Part shown: in pieces, positions 54,447-63,699 of the stretch | How the letters are laid out: the number at the start of each line of letters is the position of its first letter | How positions within the stretch are numbered: position 1 is the stretch's first letter | Notes under the pieces: model-generated | Told to the model about the DNA's origin: nothing | Seen by the model: the letters and a program-made list of their open reading frames with translations, nothing else | The model's database searches: none | Position numbers and translations under genes: made by a program | From: Roseburia sp. 831b | GTDB taxonomy: Bacteria > Bacillota > Clostridia > Lachnospirales > Lachnospiraceae | Assembly: GCF_001940165.2 (NCBI RefSeq) | Contig: NZ_CP135162.1 | Location: 1,229,501-1,293,500 of the forward strand | Direction of reading: 5' to 3' | Length of the DNA stretch: 64,000 bases

Positions 54447-54581
54447 TTATCTTTTTGTTTTTCTTTGAATATGAACAACTATTGCAATCAGGCAGATTAC
54501 GAGTATCACCAACAAACGTCCTGCCTCACTTGTAAACATATCTTGTTGTGCATTCAAAAGAATACTCCATTGTCCTATCAT
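54447..54581 (-). CDS. 44-residue single-pass membrane peptide
   Basis: The frame encodes MIGQWSILLNAQQDMF, a membrane helix (LLVILVICLIAIVVHI, residues about 23-38) and a basic end QRKTKR. AAAGGCGG lies 6 bases before the ATG and a very good promoter (TTGAAA-17-TACAAT) just upstream, so translation is likely. No family recognised. It precedes the interrupted partner gene by about 108 bases on the same strand and might belong to the toxin locus, or be an independent small membrane protein. Confidence 0.6.
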   Translation of the reverse strand: MIGQWSILLNAQQDMFTSEAGRLLVILVICLIAIVVHIQRKTKR

Positions 54582-54611
54582 AGTAATCCGCCTTTTCTAG
54601 AATTTTTTATT

Positions 54612-54640
54612 ATTGTAGCATACTCTTCGTTCCATTTCAA
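54612..54640 (-). promoter_or_regulatory. promoter for the 44-residue peptide gene
   Basis: Minus-strand TTGAAA (54635-54640), 17-base spacer, TACAAT (54612-54617) with an extended TG. Confidence 0.75.
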
Positions 54641-54716
54641 CGCATCATTGTGGTAACGTGGTATTTTGGCATATTTTTCTTTTTTATAAAAAAATTTATT
54701 TTTTTGCAAAAAGTAC

Positions 54717-54745
54717 TTGCAATTTTATTTTTGCTGTGCTATACT
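54717..54745 (+). promoter_or_regulatory. promoter for tRNA-Glu
   Basis: TTGCAA (54717-54722), 17-base spacer, TATACT (54740-54745), 15 bases before the tRNA. Confidence 0.82.
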
Positions 54746-54759
54746 AAGTCATGTGTTAC

Positions 54760-54831
54760 GGCTCGTTGGTCAAGCGGTTAAGACGTCGCCCTCTCACGGC
54801 GAAAACAGGGGTTCGATTCCCCTACGAGCTG
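54760..54831 (+). tRNA. tRNA-Glu (anticodon CTC)
   Basis: A 72-nt cloverleaf without encoded CCA: acceptor GGCTCGT / ACGAGCT, D-loop with GGTCAAGCGGTTAAGAC, anticodon stem TCGCC / GGCGA with loop CTCTCAC (anticodon CTC), T-arm GGGG TTCGATT CCCC. The CTC anticodon reads GAG. It has its own promoter and terminator. Confidence 0.95.
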
Positions 54832-54861
54832 CTACTGTTAATTTAACAGCCCAACCCAAAG

Positions 54862-54902
54862 AGATGCTTATTTACCATGTGGTAGATAAGTATTTTTTTA
54901 TT
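54862..54902 (+). terminator. terminator of the tRNA-Glu gene
   Basis: ATGCTTATTTACCA / TGGTAGATAAGTAT stem followed by TTTTTTTATT. Confidence 0.8.
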
Positions 54903-54918
54903 ATCAAGATTCGGGTGT

Positions 54919-54965
54919 CAAAAAAAGAAGCAGATATGTTCTTTTATAACATACCCACTTCTTTT
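54919..54965 (-). terminator. terminator of the PilZ gene
   Basis: Minus-strand stem AAGAAGTGGGTATGTT / AACATATCTGCTTCTT followed by TTTTTGAC, directly after the stop codon. Confidence 0.8.
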
Positions 54966-54969
54966 CTTT

Positions 54970-55308
54970 TTATAAATCATTAAAAATCTGGTAAATATCA
55001 ATCTTTAATGCATCTGTATCCGTCATTCCAATGAAAGTCGCTCCGTAATGATACCCATCTTCTCTTTTCTCGCTGCGAACAATCTCAATCACAGCGTCCA
55101 CGACTTCTTTTGTCCAAATCTGAATCTTGGTATCGTAATAACTTCCAATCTCAAGTTCCTTTTTTGCAGAAAATCCCAAACCACTTCTTGAAATGTCCGT
55201 CACATCCACATGAATATACTTTAAGGTTGTGACACCATCTTCATTTAACTTCTCCAGCTGGATGTTCACATCAAGCTCTAATCGTTTGTGCCTTCTCTTT
55301 TCTTCCAT
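54970..55308 (-). CDS. PilZ domain protein
   Basis: A 112-residue single-domain protein. The c-di-GMP-binding signature is complete: RHKR (RxxxR) at the N-terminus and DISRSGLGF (D/NxSxxG) about 35 residues on. It should sense cyclic-di-GMP and act on an unknown partner. Start ATG 55308 has AAGGAGAGG upstream; the frame extends further but only into the promoter. No diguanylate cyclase lies nearby. Confidence 0.9.
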   Translation of the reverse strand: MEEKRRHKRLELDVNIQLEKLNEDGVTTLKYIHVDVTDISRSGLGFSAKKELEIGSYYDTKIQIWTKEVVDAVIEIVRSEKREDGYHYGATFIGMTDTDALKIDIYQIFNDL

Positions 55309-55370
55309 GCCCTCTCCTTTTTCCATCTTTTGCAAATGGAATCCATTTTCTCGTTTTGTAATATGAAATC

Positions 55371-55399
55371 ATTCTATACCAAGCGAAAGTGAAAAACAA
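55371..55399 (-). promoter_or_regulatory. promoter for the PilZ gene
   Basis: Minus-strand TTGTTT (55394-55399), 17-base spacer, TAGAAT (55371-55376). It begins just after the queA stop. Confidence 0.65.
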
Positions 55400-55402
55400 G
55401 CA

Positions 55403-56434
55403 TTACTTATCGATAATCAGCATCGCATCCCCGAAACTAAAGAAACGATAACGTTCTTGTACCGCAATTTCGTATGCATGTAACACATGCTCTCTTCCTG
55501 CAAGTGCTGATACCAGCATGACAAGCGTGGATTCTGGCAAATGAAAATTTGTAATCAACGCATCAATCACCTTAAACTGATAACCTGGGTAAATAAAAAT
55601 CTCGGTCCAGCCACTCTTTTCCTCTAGGAATCCATCCTCTCTTGCAGCGGACTCTAGCGTTCTTGTACTTGTCGTACCAACCGCAATAACACGATGTCCC
55701 TCTGCTTTTGCCTTGTTAATCTTATCTGCCTCGGATTGCTCAATCCGGTAAAATTCTGAGTGCATATGATGTTTTAACACATCTGTCTCCTTAACCGGGC
55801 GGAAAGTTCCAAGTCCAACATGAAGGGTAACCTCAGCGATTTCAACTCCCATATCACGTACCTGCTGTAACAGTTCCGGTGTGAAGTGAAGTCCTGCTGT
55901 CGGCGCAGCGGCAGAGCCATCATATTTTGCATAAACAGTCTGATAACGGTTCTTATCCTGAAGCTGATGTGTAATATAAGGTGGAAGCGGCATCTGTCCA
56001 AGCTGATCTAAAATTTCTTCAAAAATTCCTTCATAATGGAACTGAATCAGACGATTTCCTTCCTCTACAATATCAATGATTTCACCCGTCAAAAGTCCAT
56101 CTCCAAACACCAGTTTGGTTCCGATTTTACATTTCTTTCCAGGTTTTACCAAAGTCTCCCAGATATCGTTTTCCCTTCTTTTCAAAAGGAGAATCTCTAT
56201 CTTACCGGTTTTTCCTTCTCTGGTACCATATAATCTTGCCGGAATTACTTTTGTGTTATTGATAACAAGACAGTCACCCGGCTGCAAATATTCTACAATA
56301 TCCTTAAAAACCTTGTGTTCAACCTCTCCGGTTGTTTTATCTAATACCATTAATCTGGAACTGGAACGATCCTCTAAAGGGTCCTGCGCAATCAGTTCCT
56401 GTGGCAAATCATAATCAAAATCTTTTACATCCAT
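55403..56434 (-). CDS. queA: S-adenosylmethionine:tRNA ribosyltransferase-isomerase QueA
   Basis: A 343-residue enzyme adding the epoxycyclopentanediol ring to preQ1 in tRNA (queuosine pathway). [20 protein letters not shown] begins the protein; [14 protein letters not shown] and [11 protein letters not shown] and [15 protein letters not shown] are family motifs. Start ATG 56434 after GGAGG. No tgt gene lies inside the window's neighbourhood; a hairpin-T-run lies in the leader. Confidence 0.96.
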   Translation of the reverse strand: MDVKDFDYDLPQELIAQDPLEDRSSSRLMVLDKTTGEVEHKVFKDIVEYLQPGDCLVINNTKVIPARLYGTREGKTGKIEILLLKRRENDIWETLVKPGKKCKIGTKLVFGDGLLTGEIIDIVEEGNRLIQFHYEGIFEEILDQLGQMPLPPYITHQLQDKNRYQTVYAKYDGSAAAPTAGLHFTPELLQQVRDMGVEIAEVTLHVGLGTFRPVKETDVLKHHMHSEFYRIEQSEADKINKAKAEGHRVIAVGTTSTRTLESAAREDGFLEEKSGWTEIFIYPGYQFKVIDALITNFHLPESTLVMLVSALAGREHVLHAYEIAVQERYRFFSFGDAMLIIDK

Positions 56435-56451
56435 TTGTGTTTCCTCCATAT

Positions 56452-56475
56452 AAAAAGTGTGCACCCGGCGCACAC
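56452..56475 (-). promoter_or_regulatory. hairpin with T-run in the queA leader (possible attenuator)
   Basis: Minus-strand GTGTGC, a loop with GCCGGGT, GCACAC and TTTTT, ending about 18 bases before the queA start and just ahead of its ribosome site. Looks like a small intrinsic terminator; may control read-through into queA. Confidence 0.45.
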
Positions 56476-56493
56476 CAAACTGCAACTAAGCTA

Positions 56494-56535
56494 AAAATGC
56501 CCTATACTTTCAGACACCTCTGATAGTATAGGGCA
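56494..56535 (-). terminator. terminator of pheS-pheT
   Basis: Stem ATGCCCTATACT / AGTATAGGGCAT with an imperfect top, followed by TTTTAG on the minus strand. Confidence 0.75.
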
Positions 56536-56544
56536 TTCTGTCAA

Positions 56545-56598
56545 TTTTCGCAAGAAAATTTAGTTTCGCAAGAAAATTTGTTTTCGCAAGAAAATTTA
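56545..56598 (-). repeat. three tandem 18-bp repeats at the end of pheT
   Basis: Units 56545-56562, 56563-56580 and 56581-56598 are TTTTCGCAAGAAAATTTA or differ from it only at the first and last base. The third unit includes the pheT stop codon. Each contains a TTTTC / GAAAA mini-hairpin. Confidence 0.92.
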
Positions 56599-59013
56599 TT
56601 TACGGAGTTCTGCTCCCATTTCTTCTAATGCTTTTACAATCTTATTCATTGCGCCTGTAATATCGGCTTCCTCTAAGTTACGGTCTTTTGCACGGAAAGA
56701 AAGGGAATAAGCAATTGATTTATATCCTAACTTAATCTGAGCTCCTTCATAGATATCGAACAACGTATAGCTCTCTAAAAGCTTTCCGCCTTTTTCCTCG
56801 AATACTTTTTCAATATCTCCGGCAAGAATATTCTTTGGAACCACCATGGAAATATCTCTCGTTGCAGCAGGGAATTTTGCAATTCCTTCGTATTTGCGGT
56901 CAAAGCTTGCTCTTGCAACGATTTCCGGCATATCAATGACAGCGATATAAACACGTTCTTTGATTGCATAATTTGCAGCAACAACCGGATGAACCTCACC
57001 TAAATATCCGATTACCGTTCCATCGTAAATGATATTTGCCTGACGTCCCGGATGAAGGAAGGATTTTCCTGCATTTGGATCATACTCTGGTTTTGCTCTC
57101 ATTCCTACTTTGTATAAGAATTCTTCTACCACACCTTTCATGGTATAGAAATCGCCCTCACCGTACATACCAAGTGTAAACTGCATTCTTTCTTCTGGAA
57201 GTTCTGTGACCGGAAGCTGTTTTGGAAGATAAATATTTCCTAATTCATACAGACGAACATCTTTATTTCTACGGTTAAAGTTAGTAGAAAGGGATGTCAG
57301 CATTCCGTTTAAAGATGTCGTTCTCATGATAGAGAAATCTTCACCCAATGGGTTGCTGATGACAACTGCCTCTCTTAATTTTGAATCTGCAGGAATTAAC
57401 AACTTGTCATATACCTTTGGACTTTCAAAAGAATAAGTCATACCCTGGGAGAATCCACAGAACTCAGCAATATCTCTTGCAATTCCTTCCACTCTCATTT
57501 TAAATGGAATGAATCCTGTTGTTGCTTCTCCACTTGGAAGAGAAGTTGGAATCTTATCATATCCGTAGAATCTTGCAACTTCTTCTGCGATATCTGCATC
57601 ACACTCTAAGTCCTGTCTCCAGGATGGAACTACAATCTCGTTGTTCTCTTCATCATAACCAAGGTCAATTTTCTTAAAGTACTCTAACATAGTTGCATCG
57701 TCGATATCGGTTCCAAGTAAGTGGTTATACTTATCTGGCTCAAATGGAATTCTTGTTCCTTCTTTTTTCACTGGATAAATATCTACAACACCACCAACTA
57801 CCTCACCGGCACCAAGTTCTTCGACTAACTGGCAGGCACGGTTCATCGCTTCAATGGCATTGTTTGGATCTAAGCCTTTTTCAAATTTAGAAGACGCATC
57901 TGTACGAAGACCAATCTTTTTGCTGGAAAGACGAATGTTGGTTCCATCAAAGCATGCTGCTTCAAAAAGCATTGTGGTAACATCGTCTGTAATCATGGAA
58001 TTTTCACCACCCATGATACCTGCAATACCAACTGCTTTTGCGCCATCACAAATCATAAGTACAGAGTCATCCATCACTCTTTCCTGACCATCTAATGTCA
58101 CGAATTTTTCGTCTTTTTTCGCTCTTCTTACAACAATCTCTCTTCCCTCAATGGTGTCAAGATCATAAGCATGCATTGGCTGGCCATACTCTTCCATCAC
58201 ATAGTTTGTGATATCAACGATATTGTTGATTGGACGGATTCCCTGGGAACGGAGTCTTTTCTGCATCCATTCCGGTGATGGTGCAATTTTAATATTTTTT
58301 ACAACTCTTGCTGTATAGCGGGAGCATAAATCTGCAGCTTTTACGCTTACTTTGATGTAATCATTGACATCCTCGTTATTTCCTGTCTCGGTTACAACTG
58401 GCGGAACAAATTCTTTTCCAAAAGTTGCTGCAGCTTCTCTTGCAATTCCAAGTACTGCGAAACAGTCTACACGGTTTGATGTGATTTCATATTCTACAAC
58501 CGCATCATCCAGACCAAGATAAGTAATTGCGCTTTCTCCTACCGGAGCATCTTCCGGCAAAATATAAAGACCATTTTCCGGTGCAAGTGGGAACATGTCT
58601 CTTGTTGAACCAAGCTCTTCGATGGAGCACATCATTCCGTTTGACTCAATTCCACGCAATTTTCCTTTTTTGATTTTAATGCCACCGGCAACTTTTTCTC
58701 CATCATGACCACCGGCAACTCTTCCGCCATCTAAAACAACCGGAACTTTTGCACCTTCTGTCACATTTGGAGCACCTGTTACAATCTGAATGGTCTCATT
58801 TCCAACGTTTACCTGACAAATGACAAGTTTATCTGCATCCGGATGTTTCTCAATCTTTTCTACCTGACCGATTACAATCTTCTCCAAATCAGCATCCAGG
58901 CATTCATAGCCTTCTACTTTGGAACCTGACAATGTCATGGCATCCATATATTCCTGTGGCGTACATGTAAGCCCAGGCACTAAATCTTTTATCCAATTTA
59001 ATGATGTATTCAT
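56596..59013 (-). CDS. pheT: phenylalanine--tRNA ligase beta subunit
   Basis: An 805-residue subunit: N-terminal tRNA-binding OB-domain (about residues 40-150, IVIGQVEKIEKHPDADKLVI), B3/B4 editing domain (about 210-390), B5 domain, and the C-terminal FDX-ACB anticodon-binding domain (AKFPAATRDISMVVPKNI). Works with PheS as an alpha2-beta2 enzyme. It lies 14 bases from pheS. Confidence 0.97.
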   Translation of the reverse strand: MNTSLNWIKDLVPGLTCTPQEYMDAMTLSGSKVEGYECLDADLEKIVIGQVEKIEKHPDADKLVICQVNVGNETIQIVTGAPNVTEGAKVPVVLDGGRVAGGHDGEKVAGGIKIKKGKLRGIESNGMMCSIEELGSTRDMFPLAPENGLYILPEDAPVGESAITYLGLDDAVVEYEITSNRVDCFAVLGIAREAAATFGKEFVPPVVTETGNNEDVNDYIKVSVKAADLCSRYTARVVKNIKIAPSPEWMQKRLRSQGIRPINNIVDITNYVMEEYGQPMHAYDLDTIEGREIVVRRAKKDEKFVTLDGQERVMDDSVLMICDGAKAVGIAGIMGGENSMITDDVTTMLFEAACFDGTNIRLSSKKIGLRTDASSKFEKGLDPNNAIEAMNRACQLVEELGAGEVVGGVVDIYPVKKEGTRIPFEPDKYNHLLGTDIDDATMLEYFKKIDLGYDEENNEIVVPSWRQDLECDADIAEEVARFYGYDKIPTSLPSGEATTGFIPFKMRVEGIARDIAEFCGFSQGMTYSFESPKVYDKLLIPADSKLREAVVISNPLGEDFSIMRTTSLNGMLTSLSTNFNRRNKDVRLYELGNIYLPKQLPVTELPEERMQFTLGMYGEGDFYTMKGVVEEFLYKVGMRAKPEYDPNAGKSFLHPGRQANIIYDGTVIGYLGEVHPVVAANYAIKERVYIAVIDMPEIVARASFDRKYEGIAKFPAATRDISMVVPKNILAGDIEKVFEEKGGKLLESYTLFDIYEGAQIKLGYKSIAYSLSFRAKDRNLEEADITGAMNKIVKALEEMGAELRK

Positions 59014-59027
59014 AATATTCTCCTTTA

Positions 59028-60047
59028 TTAGAACTGTTTCAAAAATCTGTCGTCATTTTCGTATAACAAACGCATATCATCAATTTCATATTTCAACAAT
59101 GTAATACGCTCTAATCCGATACCGAATGCAAATCCTGAATATTCTTCCGGATCAATTCCACTCATACGAAGTACTTTTGGATGAACCATTCCACATCCTA
59201 AGATTTCAATCCAGCCCTCTCCTTTACAGAAACGGCATCCTTTTCCACCACATTTAAAGCAGGTAACGTCCATCTCAGCACTTGGTTCTGTAAATGGGAA
59301 ATGATGTGGTCTGAATTTAACTTTGGTATCTTTTCCAAATAACTGTTTTGCAAATTCTGCTAAAGTTCCCTTTAAATCTGCAAATGTGATATGTTTGTCG
59401 ATAACCATACCTTCAATCTGATGGAAAGAAGGAGAATGTGTTGCATCTACCTCATCAGAACGGAATACTCTACCTGGTGCAAGCATTCTGATTGGAAGTT
59501 TTCCTTTTTCCATGGTACGAACCTGTACCGGTGATGTCTGGGTACGAAGCACAATCTTGTCGTTGATATAGAAGGTATCCTGTTCGTCTTTTGCAGGATG
59601 GTTCGCCGGAATATTAAGTGCCTCAAAGTTGTAGTAATCATATTCTACTTCAGGTCCTTCTACGACTTCATAGCCCATTCCAGTAAAGATTCGTTCTACT
59701 TCATCCAGAACGATGGTATTTGGATGGCGATGACCTACCAAGTTCTTTTTCGCTGGTAAAGTAACATCAATCACTTCATGTTTTAATCTTGCCTCTAACT
59801 CTGCTGCCTCTAATTTTGCTTTTGTCTCTTCTAAAATTTTCTCGATGCTTTCTCTTGTCTCATTTACAAGCTGTCCCACCAATGGACGCTCCTCCGGGCT
59901 TACATCTTTCATTCCCTTTAAAACTGCGGTTAACTCACCTTTTTTTCCAAGAACAGCAACACGCACATCGTTAAGCTTTGACAGGTCTTTTGACTGTTCA
60001 ATCTGACGAATTGCTTCTTCTTTAATTTTCTGCAATTTCTCTTTCAT
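59028..60047 (-). CDS. pheS: phenylalanine--tRNA ligase alpha subunit
   Basis: A 339-residue catalytic subunit of class II type: N-terminal coiled coil, then [20 protein letters not shown] (motif 1 area), motif 2 around [20 protein letters not shown] and motif 3 [17 protein letters not shown] four-cysteine knuckle [12 protein letters not shown] (about residues 255-266) is present, as in some other bacterial PheS. Expression is controlled by the T-box leader upstream. Confidence 0.97.
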   Translation of the reverse strand: MKEKLQKIKEEAIRQIEQSKDLSKLNDVRVAVLGKKGELTAVLKGMKDVSPEERPLVGQLVNETRESIEKILEETKAKLEAAELEARLKHEVIDVTLPAKKNLVGHRHPNTIVLDEVERIFTGMGYEVVEGPEVEYDYYNFEALNIPANHPAKDEQDTFYINDKIVLRTQTSPVQVRTMEKGKLPIRMLAPGRVFRSDEVDATHSPSFHQIEGMVIDKHITFADLKGTLAEFAKQLFGKDTKVKFRPHHFPFTEPSAEMDVTCFKCGGKGCRFCKGEGWIEILGCGMVHPKVLRMSGIDPEEYSGFAFGIGLERITLLKYEIDDMRLLYENDDRFLKQF

Positions 60048-60083
60048 AAGATATCTCCTTTAAAAATATAGCAATATTGACAT

Positions 60084-60386
60084 AAAAAAATCGCGGCAAT
60101 AATTCCTCCATAGGGACGAACTATTCCGCGGTACCACCCTGATTCTTCTGCCATCCTAACTACTCTGGCAAAAACACTTCATTATACGTAACGTGTATTC
60201 CGTCTTAAAATACTGATTCCAAGAATATAAATTCTCTTCCTGTTCCTCTAAGAAGCTCCTGTGCGAAATTCGATTCCTACCTTACCTTAAGCAAGCTTTC
60301 AGCCGGTGACTCGCTCTCTCTGAAAAAAGTATAGTGCACTACTTAACACATTCACAGCCTTTACTTTATTGCGTTAATTTTAAACT
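60084..60386 (-). ncRNA. T-box leader of pheS-pheT
   Basis: The minus-strand leader contains the T-box GGGTGGTACCGCGG (60126-60139), which pairs with the uncharged tRNA acceptor end, and a terminator stem GCGG...CCGC followed by ATTTTTTT (60084-60131). A long stem I lies before it; a TTC codon (60265-60267) in GAATTTCGCACAGGAGC is in the specifier position and fits phenylalanine. Low charged tRNA-Phe should favour the antiterminator and expression of pheST. Confidence 0.9.
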
Positions 60387-60392
60387 AAATGT

Positions 60393-60421
60393 ATTCTAGC
60401 ACAAGCTTTTTAAAACATCAA
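60393..60421 (-). promoter_or_regulatory. promoter for the pheST T-box transcript
   Basis: Minus-strand TTGATG (60416-60421), 17-base spacer, TAGAAT (60393-60398) with extended TG. A second TATACT box at 60328-60333 is less well supported. Confidence 0.72.
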
Positions 60422-61266
60422 GCCTTTTTTTTGCTCTTATCACGCTTTAACCATTTGGAAAAACTGTCATTAAATACCACATTCACCTCTGCGCACATCA
60501 TCATGATATACATACAAAAATAAAGCCATAACATAATAAGTGCGATTGTCGTTAAACTTCCATACATGGAAAATCCATTGAAATAATCGACGTAAATAGA
60601 TACTCCAAAGGAAAAAACATACCATGCCACTGCACAGATAACAGCCCCCGGAAGCTGGCTTTTAAAAGTCAGTTTCTTGTTCGGAAGTTTGGTGAAAATC
60701 ACATCGAAAAACAGGATTAAGATTGCAAGCATGATAAGTCCTCGAAATGTGGAAATCAGCTTCGCAAGATGCGTTAAAATTGGCAGATATTCCGTTGCAA
60801 GCTGTTTTAATGAATTACCAAAGACTAAGACAACCAGAATGAAAATAATGGCAATCAAAAAGATAACCGTGTATACAACTGCCCACAAACGCAAAATGAC
60901 CCAGTTTCTCGTCTCATCTAAATCATTGCAGGAATTCAGTCCATCCGTCATATACTGAACGCCCTTTGCCGCCGACCAGATGGCGATGATTGCCGTCACA
61001 GAAATGATACCAAACGACCTGTTGTACACCTCATCCAAGATGGATACCACAAACGGTGCCACATATTCTGGCATCAGACGGTTGACCATCTCTAAAATAT
61101 ACGACTCTGATATCGACGTATAACGCAATAAAGATGAAAACACCATCAAAAACGGAATTGCCGACAACAAAATGAAAAATGCAGACTGCGCAGAATATGC
61201 ATTTATTTTATCTCTCTTACATTTATCCAAAAAGGACACAACATTTCCTATAATTTTCCAAATCAT
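60418..61266 (-). CDS. YihY/BrkB family membrane protein
   Basis: A 282-residue protein with about six membrane segments and the family pattern AYSAQSAFFILLSAIPFLMVF, IWSAAKGVQYMTDGLN, and a C-terminal GSLTTIALIMLWLYFCMYIM. Often misnamed RNase BN. Function is unresolved; ends with a basic tail KRDKSKKKA. It is downstream of the SpoIID-domain gene with a 19-base gap. Confidence 0.92.
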   Translation of the reverse strand: MIWKIIGNVVSFLDKCKRDKINAYSAQSAFFILLSAIPFLMVFSSLLRYTSISESYILEMVNRLMPEYVAPFVVSILDEVYNRSFGIISVTAIIAIWSAAKGVQYMTDGLNSCNDLDETRNWVILRLWAVVYTVIFLIAIIFILVVLVFGNSLKQLATEYLPILTHLAKLISTFRGLIMLAILILFFDVIFTKLPNKKLTFKSQLPGAVICAVAWYVFSFGVSIYVDYFNGFSMYGSLTTIALIMLWLYFCMYIMMMCAEVNVVFNDSFSKWLKRDKSKKKA

Positions 61267-61285
61267 AAACGTTTCCTACTTTATC

Positions 61286-63502
61286 TTATTCCGTATCGTA
61301 AATATTCGCCAGTTCTATATTTTGATAGAAAAAGTTCAAAATCTCCTGATACGTTTTTCCCTCTTTTGCAAGACCATTCGCACCGTTCTGGCTCATGCCA
61401 AGACCGTGTCCATAGCCTCCCCCGTAAATGACATAACTTCCGTCTTCCACCGGAATCACAGCGCAAAATGCACTTGGCAGAATCGTCATCTGACTTTCAC
61501 TTTCATCCGCAAATGCAATTTTGTTAAGACCGACTCCAAGAATTCTTCGAATGTTATACTCTGTTTTAACATCCACAATACCATGTTCAAACGTAAGACG
61601 CAAGCATAGAATGGAACCGGAACTGCTTCTTTGCGTTGTGACAACGGATTGCAGGGAACCGATTTCATCCAGGTTTTCCCGTTCCGTCACACCATCCGAA
61701 TTATAATAGAGAATATTCTCAGGTGCAACACTTTTTCTTGTTTTTAGCACAGAAAAAAGCTCTGCCTCTTTTCCTGAAAAAGAGGCTTCCGCCCTCCAAC
61801 GGAAAAATTTTATCTCACTGTCATATCCGGTAGCAGAACTACGAATGTAGTTGCGGAATGTTTCTTCCTCCGATAAATCTCCCACATCATTCGTCTTATT
61901 CAAACAATTTTTTCTAAGATACCCATAAGTTCCATCATCCTCGCGATTCCATACCAGAATATCATCGGTATAACCGCACGAGGTTGAAAAATAGTATGCC
62001 TCCGCCACATTTCCCTGATACAGAATCACCTGTCCTGTGGTTGCATCTACCGCCTCCACCGATTGTTCGGTTTTCGGTGATTTGTTGTAAACCTGATAGG
62101 ACGTACTGTCATCTATATGGGCACCATAAGACGCATAATCAGCTCTCATAAGCTGCATATAGGCATAGCTTCTTGCACAGACTGCCTGGGCGCAAAGTGC
62201 CTGTTTTTCAAAGCTGGATGGCATTTCACTTGGAACAACTGCATATAGATACTGCTCTAACGGCAATTCATTTACAATTGTAAATCCATTCTCGGTACCA
62301 CGAACCTCAATTCTGCCCTGATATGGGTTGGAAATCTCGTTCCCATTTGCATCGCAAAGTGAAATCGTTGTATTTTGGTCCAGTGGTTCTATGCAAAGTG
62401 TTGCACCACTCTCCCTTAACTTCCAGTCCTCTGCCGATACAACTGTTCCGGCAGCAAGATTTTCCTTTGTACTCTGGCAGGTAACGCTGCAATCCGAAGA
62501 TGCTTTTAAGAAAACCGAAGGGCGGTTTGGCGTACTATCCTCCGCCAACAACAGGACTCGAATCTTTTCAATCTGGGCCGGCGCACTTAAAAGTACCGCA
62601 CAGATTTCATCCCCCGACACCACATACTCTGCCTTCATATTGCCAAGAATAATATCGGAAAGTGATTTTTCTTCCACCTCTCCATACACCTTATAGACCG
62701 GAAGCTTTCCATCGTGTGAAATCCTGCCATAATCTTTGATTTCAATCTCGTTCTCATCATAAGATAAAAGTTCTCCCTCGATGGTATCTTCCTTTTTCGA
62801 AATCTTTGACAGGGTTCCTCCCTTCCACTCCAAATCACAGACTCCTGGCGTTTCTTCTTCCATCTTTGGCACCGTGACCTCATAGTCAGAACCACCATAC
62901 AAAAAAGAAAGTTTCTGATTTTTATAGCTTTTTACATATACATTTTTTATGTAAGATGCCTCATCAGATTTTGAGGCAATTCCAATGCATTTTCCATCCA
63001 GAAAGAAACCTGTGTAAGCATTCCAGCAATTTAAAAAATCTTTTTTCTGTGCAAATTCATAATCCCCTTCATTGGTCATTAGGATGCATCCATCCTTACT
63101 GTCCATCGTCTCAAGCAGGAAAAAATTTTGTTCCAAAACCGTTTTATCAGTATCTAAAAAATCCAGAATCTGCCGGTAAACCTCATTCCATTCCGCTCTT
63201 TCCACTGCCTTTTTGGAATTTTCATGCTTTATATCAATATAAGAAGACACTCCCAGATGTTCGAGCAATCTTGCAAGTGTATCGTATGTCAGGACGTCCT
63301 TTTTCTCCGCTTGAAAAAAAGTATCCCATTCTTCCCCGGTATACATTGCAAACGTCAGTTCGTTTGACACTTCTTTTATAGAAACGATCGTATCATCATA
63401 AGATGCTAGGTGATAGGTCTTTTTTTGCAAATGTAACATAAGTAAAATCACACTACATACCAGAAATATTCCCACTACAATTATATAAATTCTCTTCTTC
63501 AT
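61286..63502 (-). CDS. large SpoIID/LytB-domain cell-wall protein
   Basis: A 738-residue protein with an N-terminal membrane anchor (residues 4-24, IYIIVVGIFLVCSVILLML), an approximately 370-residue extracytoplasmic region without recognised domain, and a C-terminal SpoIID/LytB domain (ELPLEQYLYAVVPSEMPSSF, ALCAQAVCARSYAYMQL, GYGHGLGMSQNGANGLAKEG). SpoIID enzymes are lytic transglycosylases of denuded glycan; LytB acts as an amidase enhancer. It is about twice the length of Bacillus SpoIID. No clear ribosome site before ATG 63502. Confidence 0.88.
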   Translation of the reverse strand: MKKRIYIIVVGIFLVCSVILLMLHLQKKTYHLASYDDTIVSIKEVSNELTFAMYTGEEWDTFFQAEKKDVLTYDTLARLLEHLGVSSYIDIKHENSKKAVERAEWNEVYRQILDFLDTDKTVLEQNFFLLETMDSKDGCILMTNEGDYEFAQKKDFLNCWNAYTGFFLDGKCIGIASKSDEASYIKNVYVKSYKNQKLSFLYGGSDYEVTVPKMEEETPGVCDLEWKGGTLSKISKKEDTIEGELLSYDENEIEIKDYGRISHDGKLPVYKVYGEVEEKSLSDIILGNMKAEYVVSGDEICAVLLSAPAQIEKIRVLLLAEDSTPNRPSVFLKASSDCSVTCQSTKENLAAGTVVSAEDWKLRESGATLCIEPLDQNTTISLCDANGNEISNPYQGRIEVRGTENGFTIVNELPLEQYLYAVVPSEMPSSFEKQALCAQAVCARSYAYMQLMRADYASYGAHIDDSTSYQVYNKSPKTEQSVEAVDATTGQVILYQGNVAEAYYFSTSCGYTDDILVWNREDDGTYGYLRKNCLNKTNDVGDLSEEETFRNYIRSSATGYDSEIKFFRWRAEASFSGKEAELFSVLKTRKSVAPENILYYNSDGVTERENLDEIGSLQSVVTTQRSSSGSILCLRLTFEHGIVDVKTEYNIRRILGVGLNKIAFADESESQMTILPSAFCAVIPVEDGSYVIYGGGYGHGLGMSQNGANGLAKEGKTYQEILNFFYQNIELANIYDTE

Positions 63503-63549
63503 TCATTATGTCTCATTTCTTTTGGTTTTGATGCACTTCTTTTTCAATT

Positions 63550-63584
63550 TGAAAAAGAAGCTGCTTTCTTCGAAAGCAGCTTCT
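63550..63584 (-). terminator. terminator after the 6S-like RNA
   Basis: Perfect stem AGAAGCTGCTTT / AAAGCAGCTTCT with loop CGAAG, followed on the minus strand by TTTTTC. Confidence 0.82.
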
Positions 63585-63676
63585 ACTCATTCGTATCTTT
63601 CTTCTTTTATCATACGTCGCTTTGAACTCTTTGGTACCTCAAAGCAATCTGCATTGCTTCTACTCTTTCGGTATCT
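63577..63676 (-). repeat. direct repeat GATACnGAAnGAGTAGAAGC
   Basis: Minus-strand copies at 63676-63654 and 63598-63577 (GATACCGAAAGAGTAGAAGC and GATACGAATGAGTAGAAGC) lie between the RNA body and the terminator; a third, weaker one (GGTACCAAAGAGTTCAAAGC) lies between. Confidence 0.55.
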
Positions 63677-63699
63677 TATTGTTCTTTCGTATGGACCCA

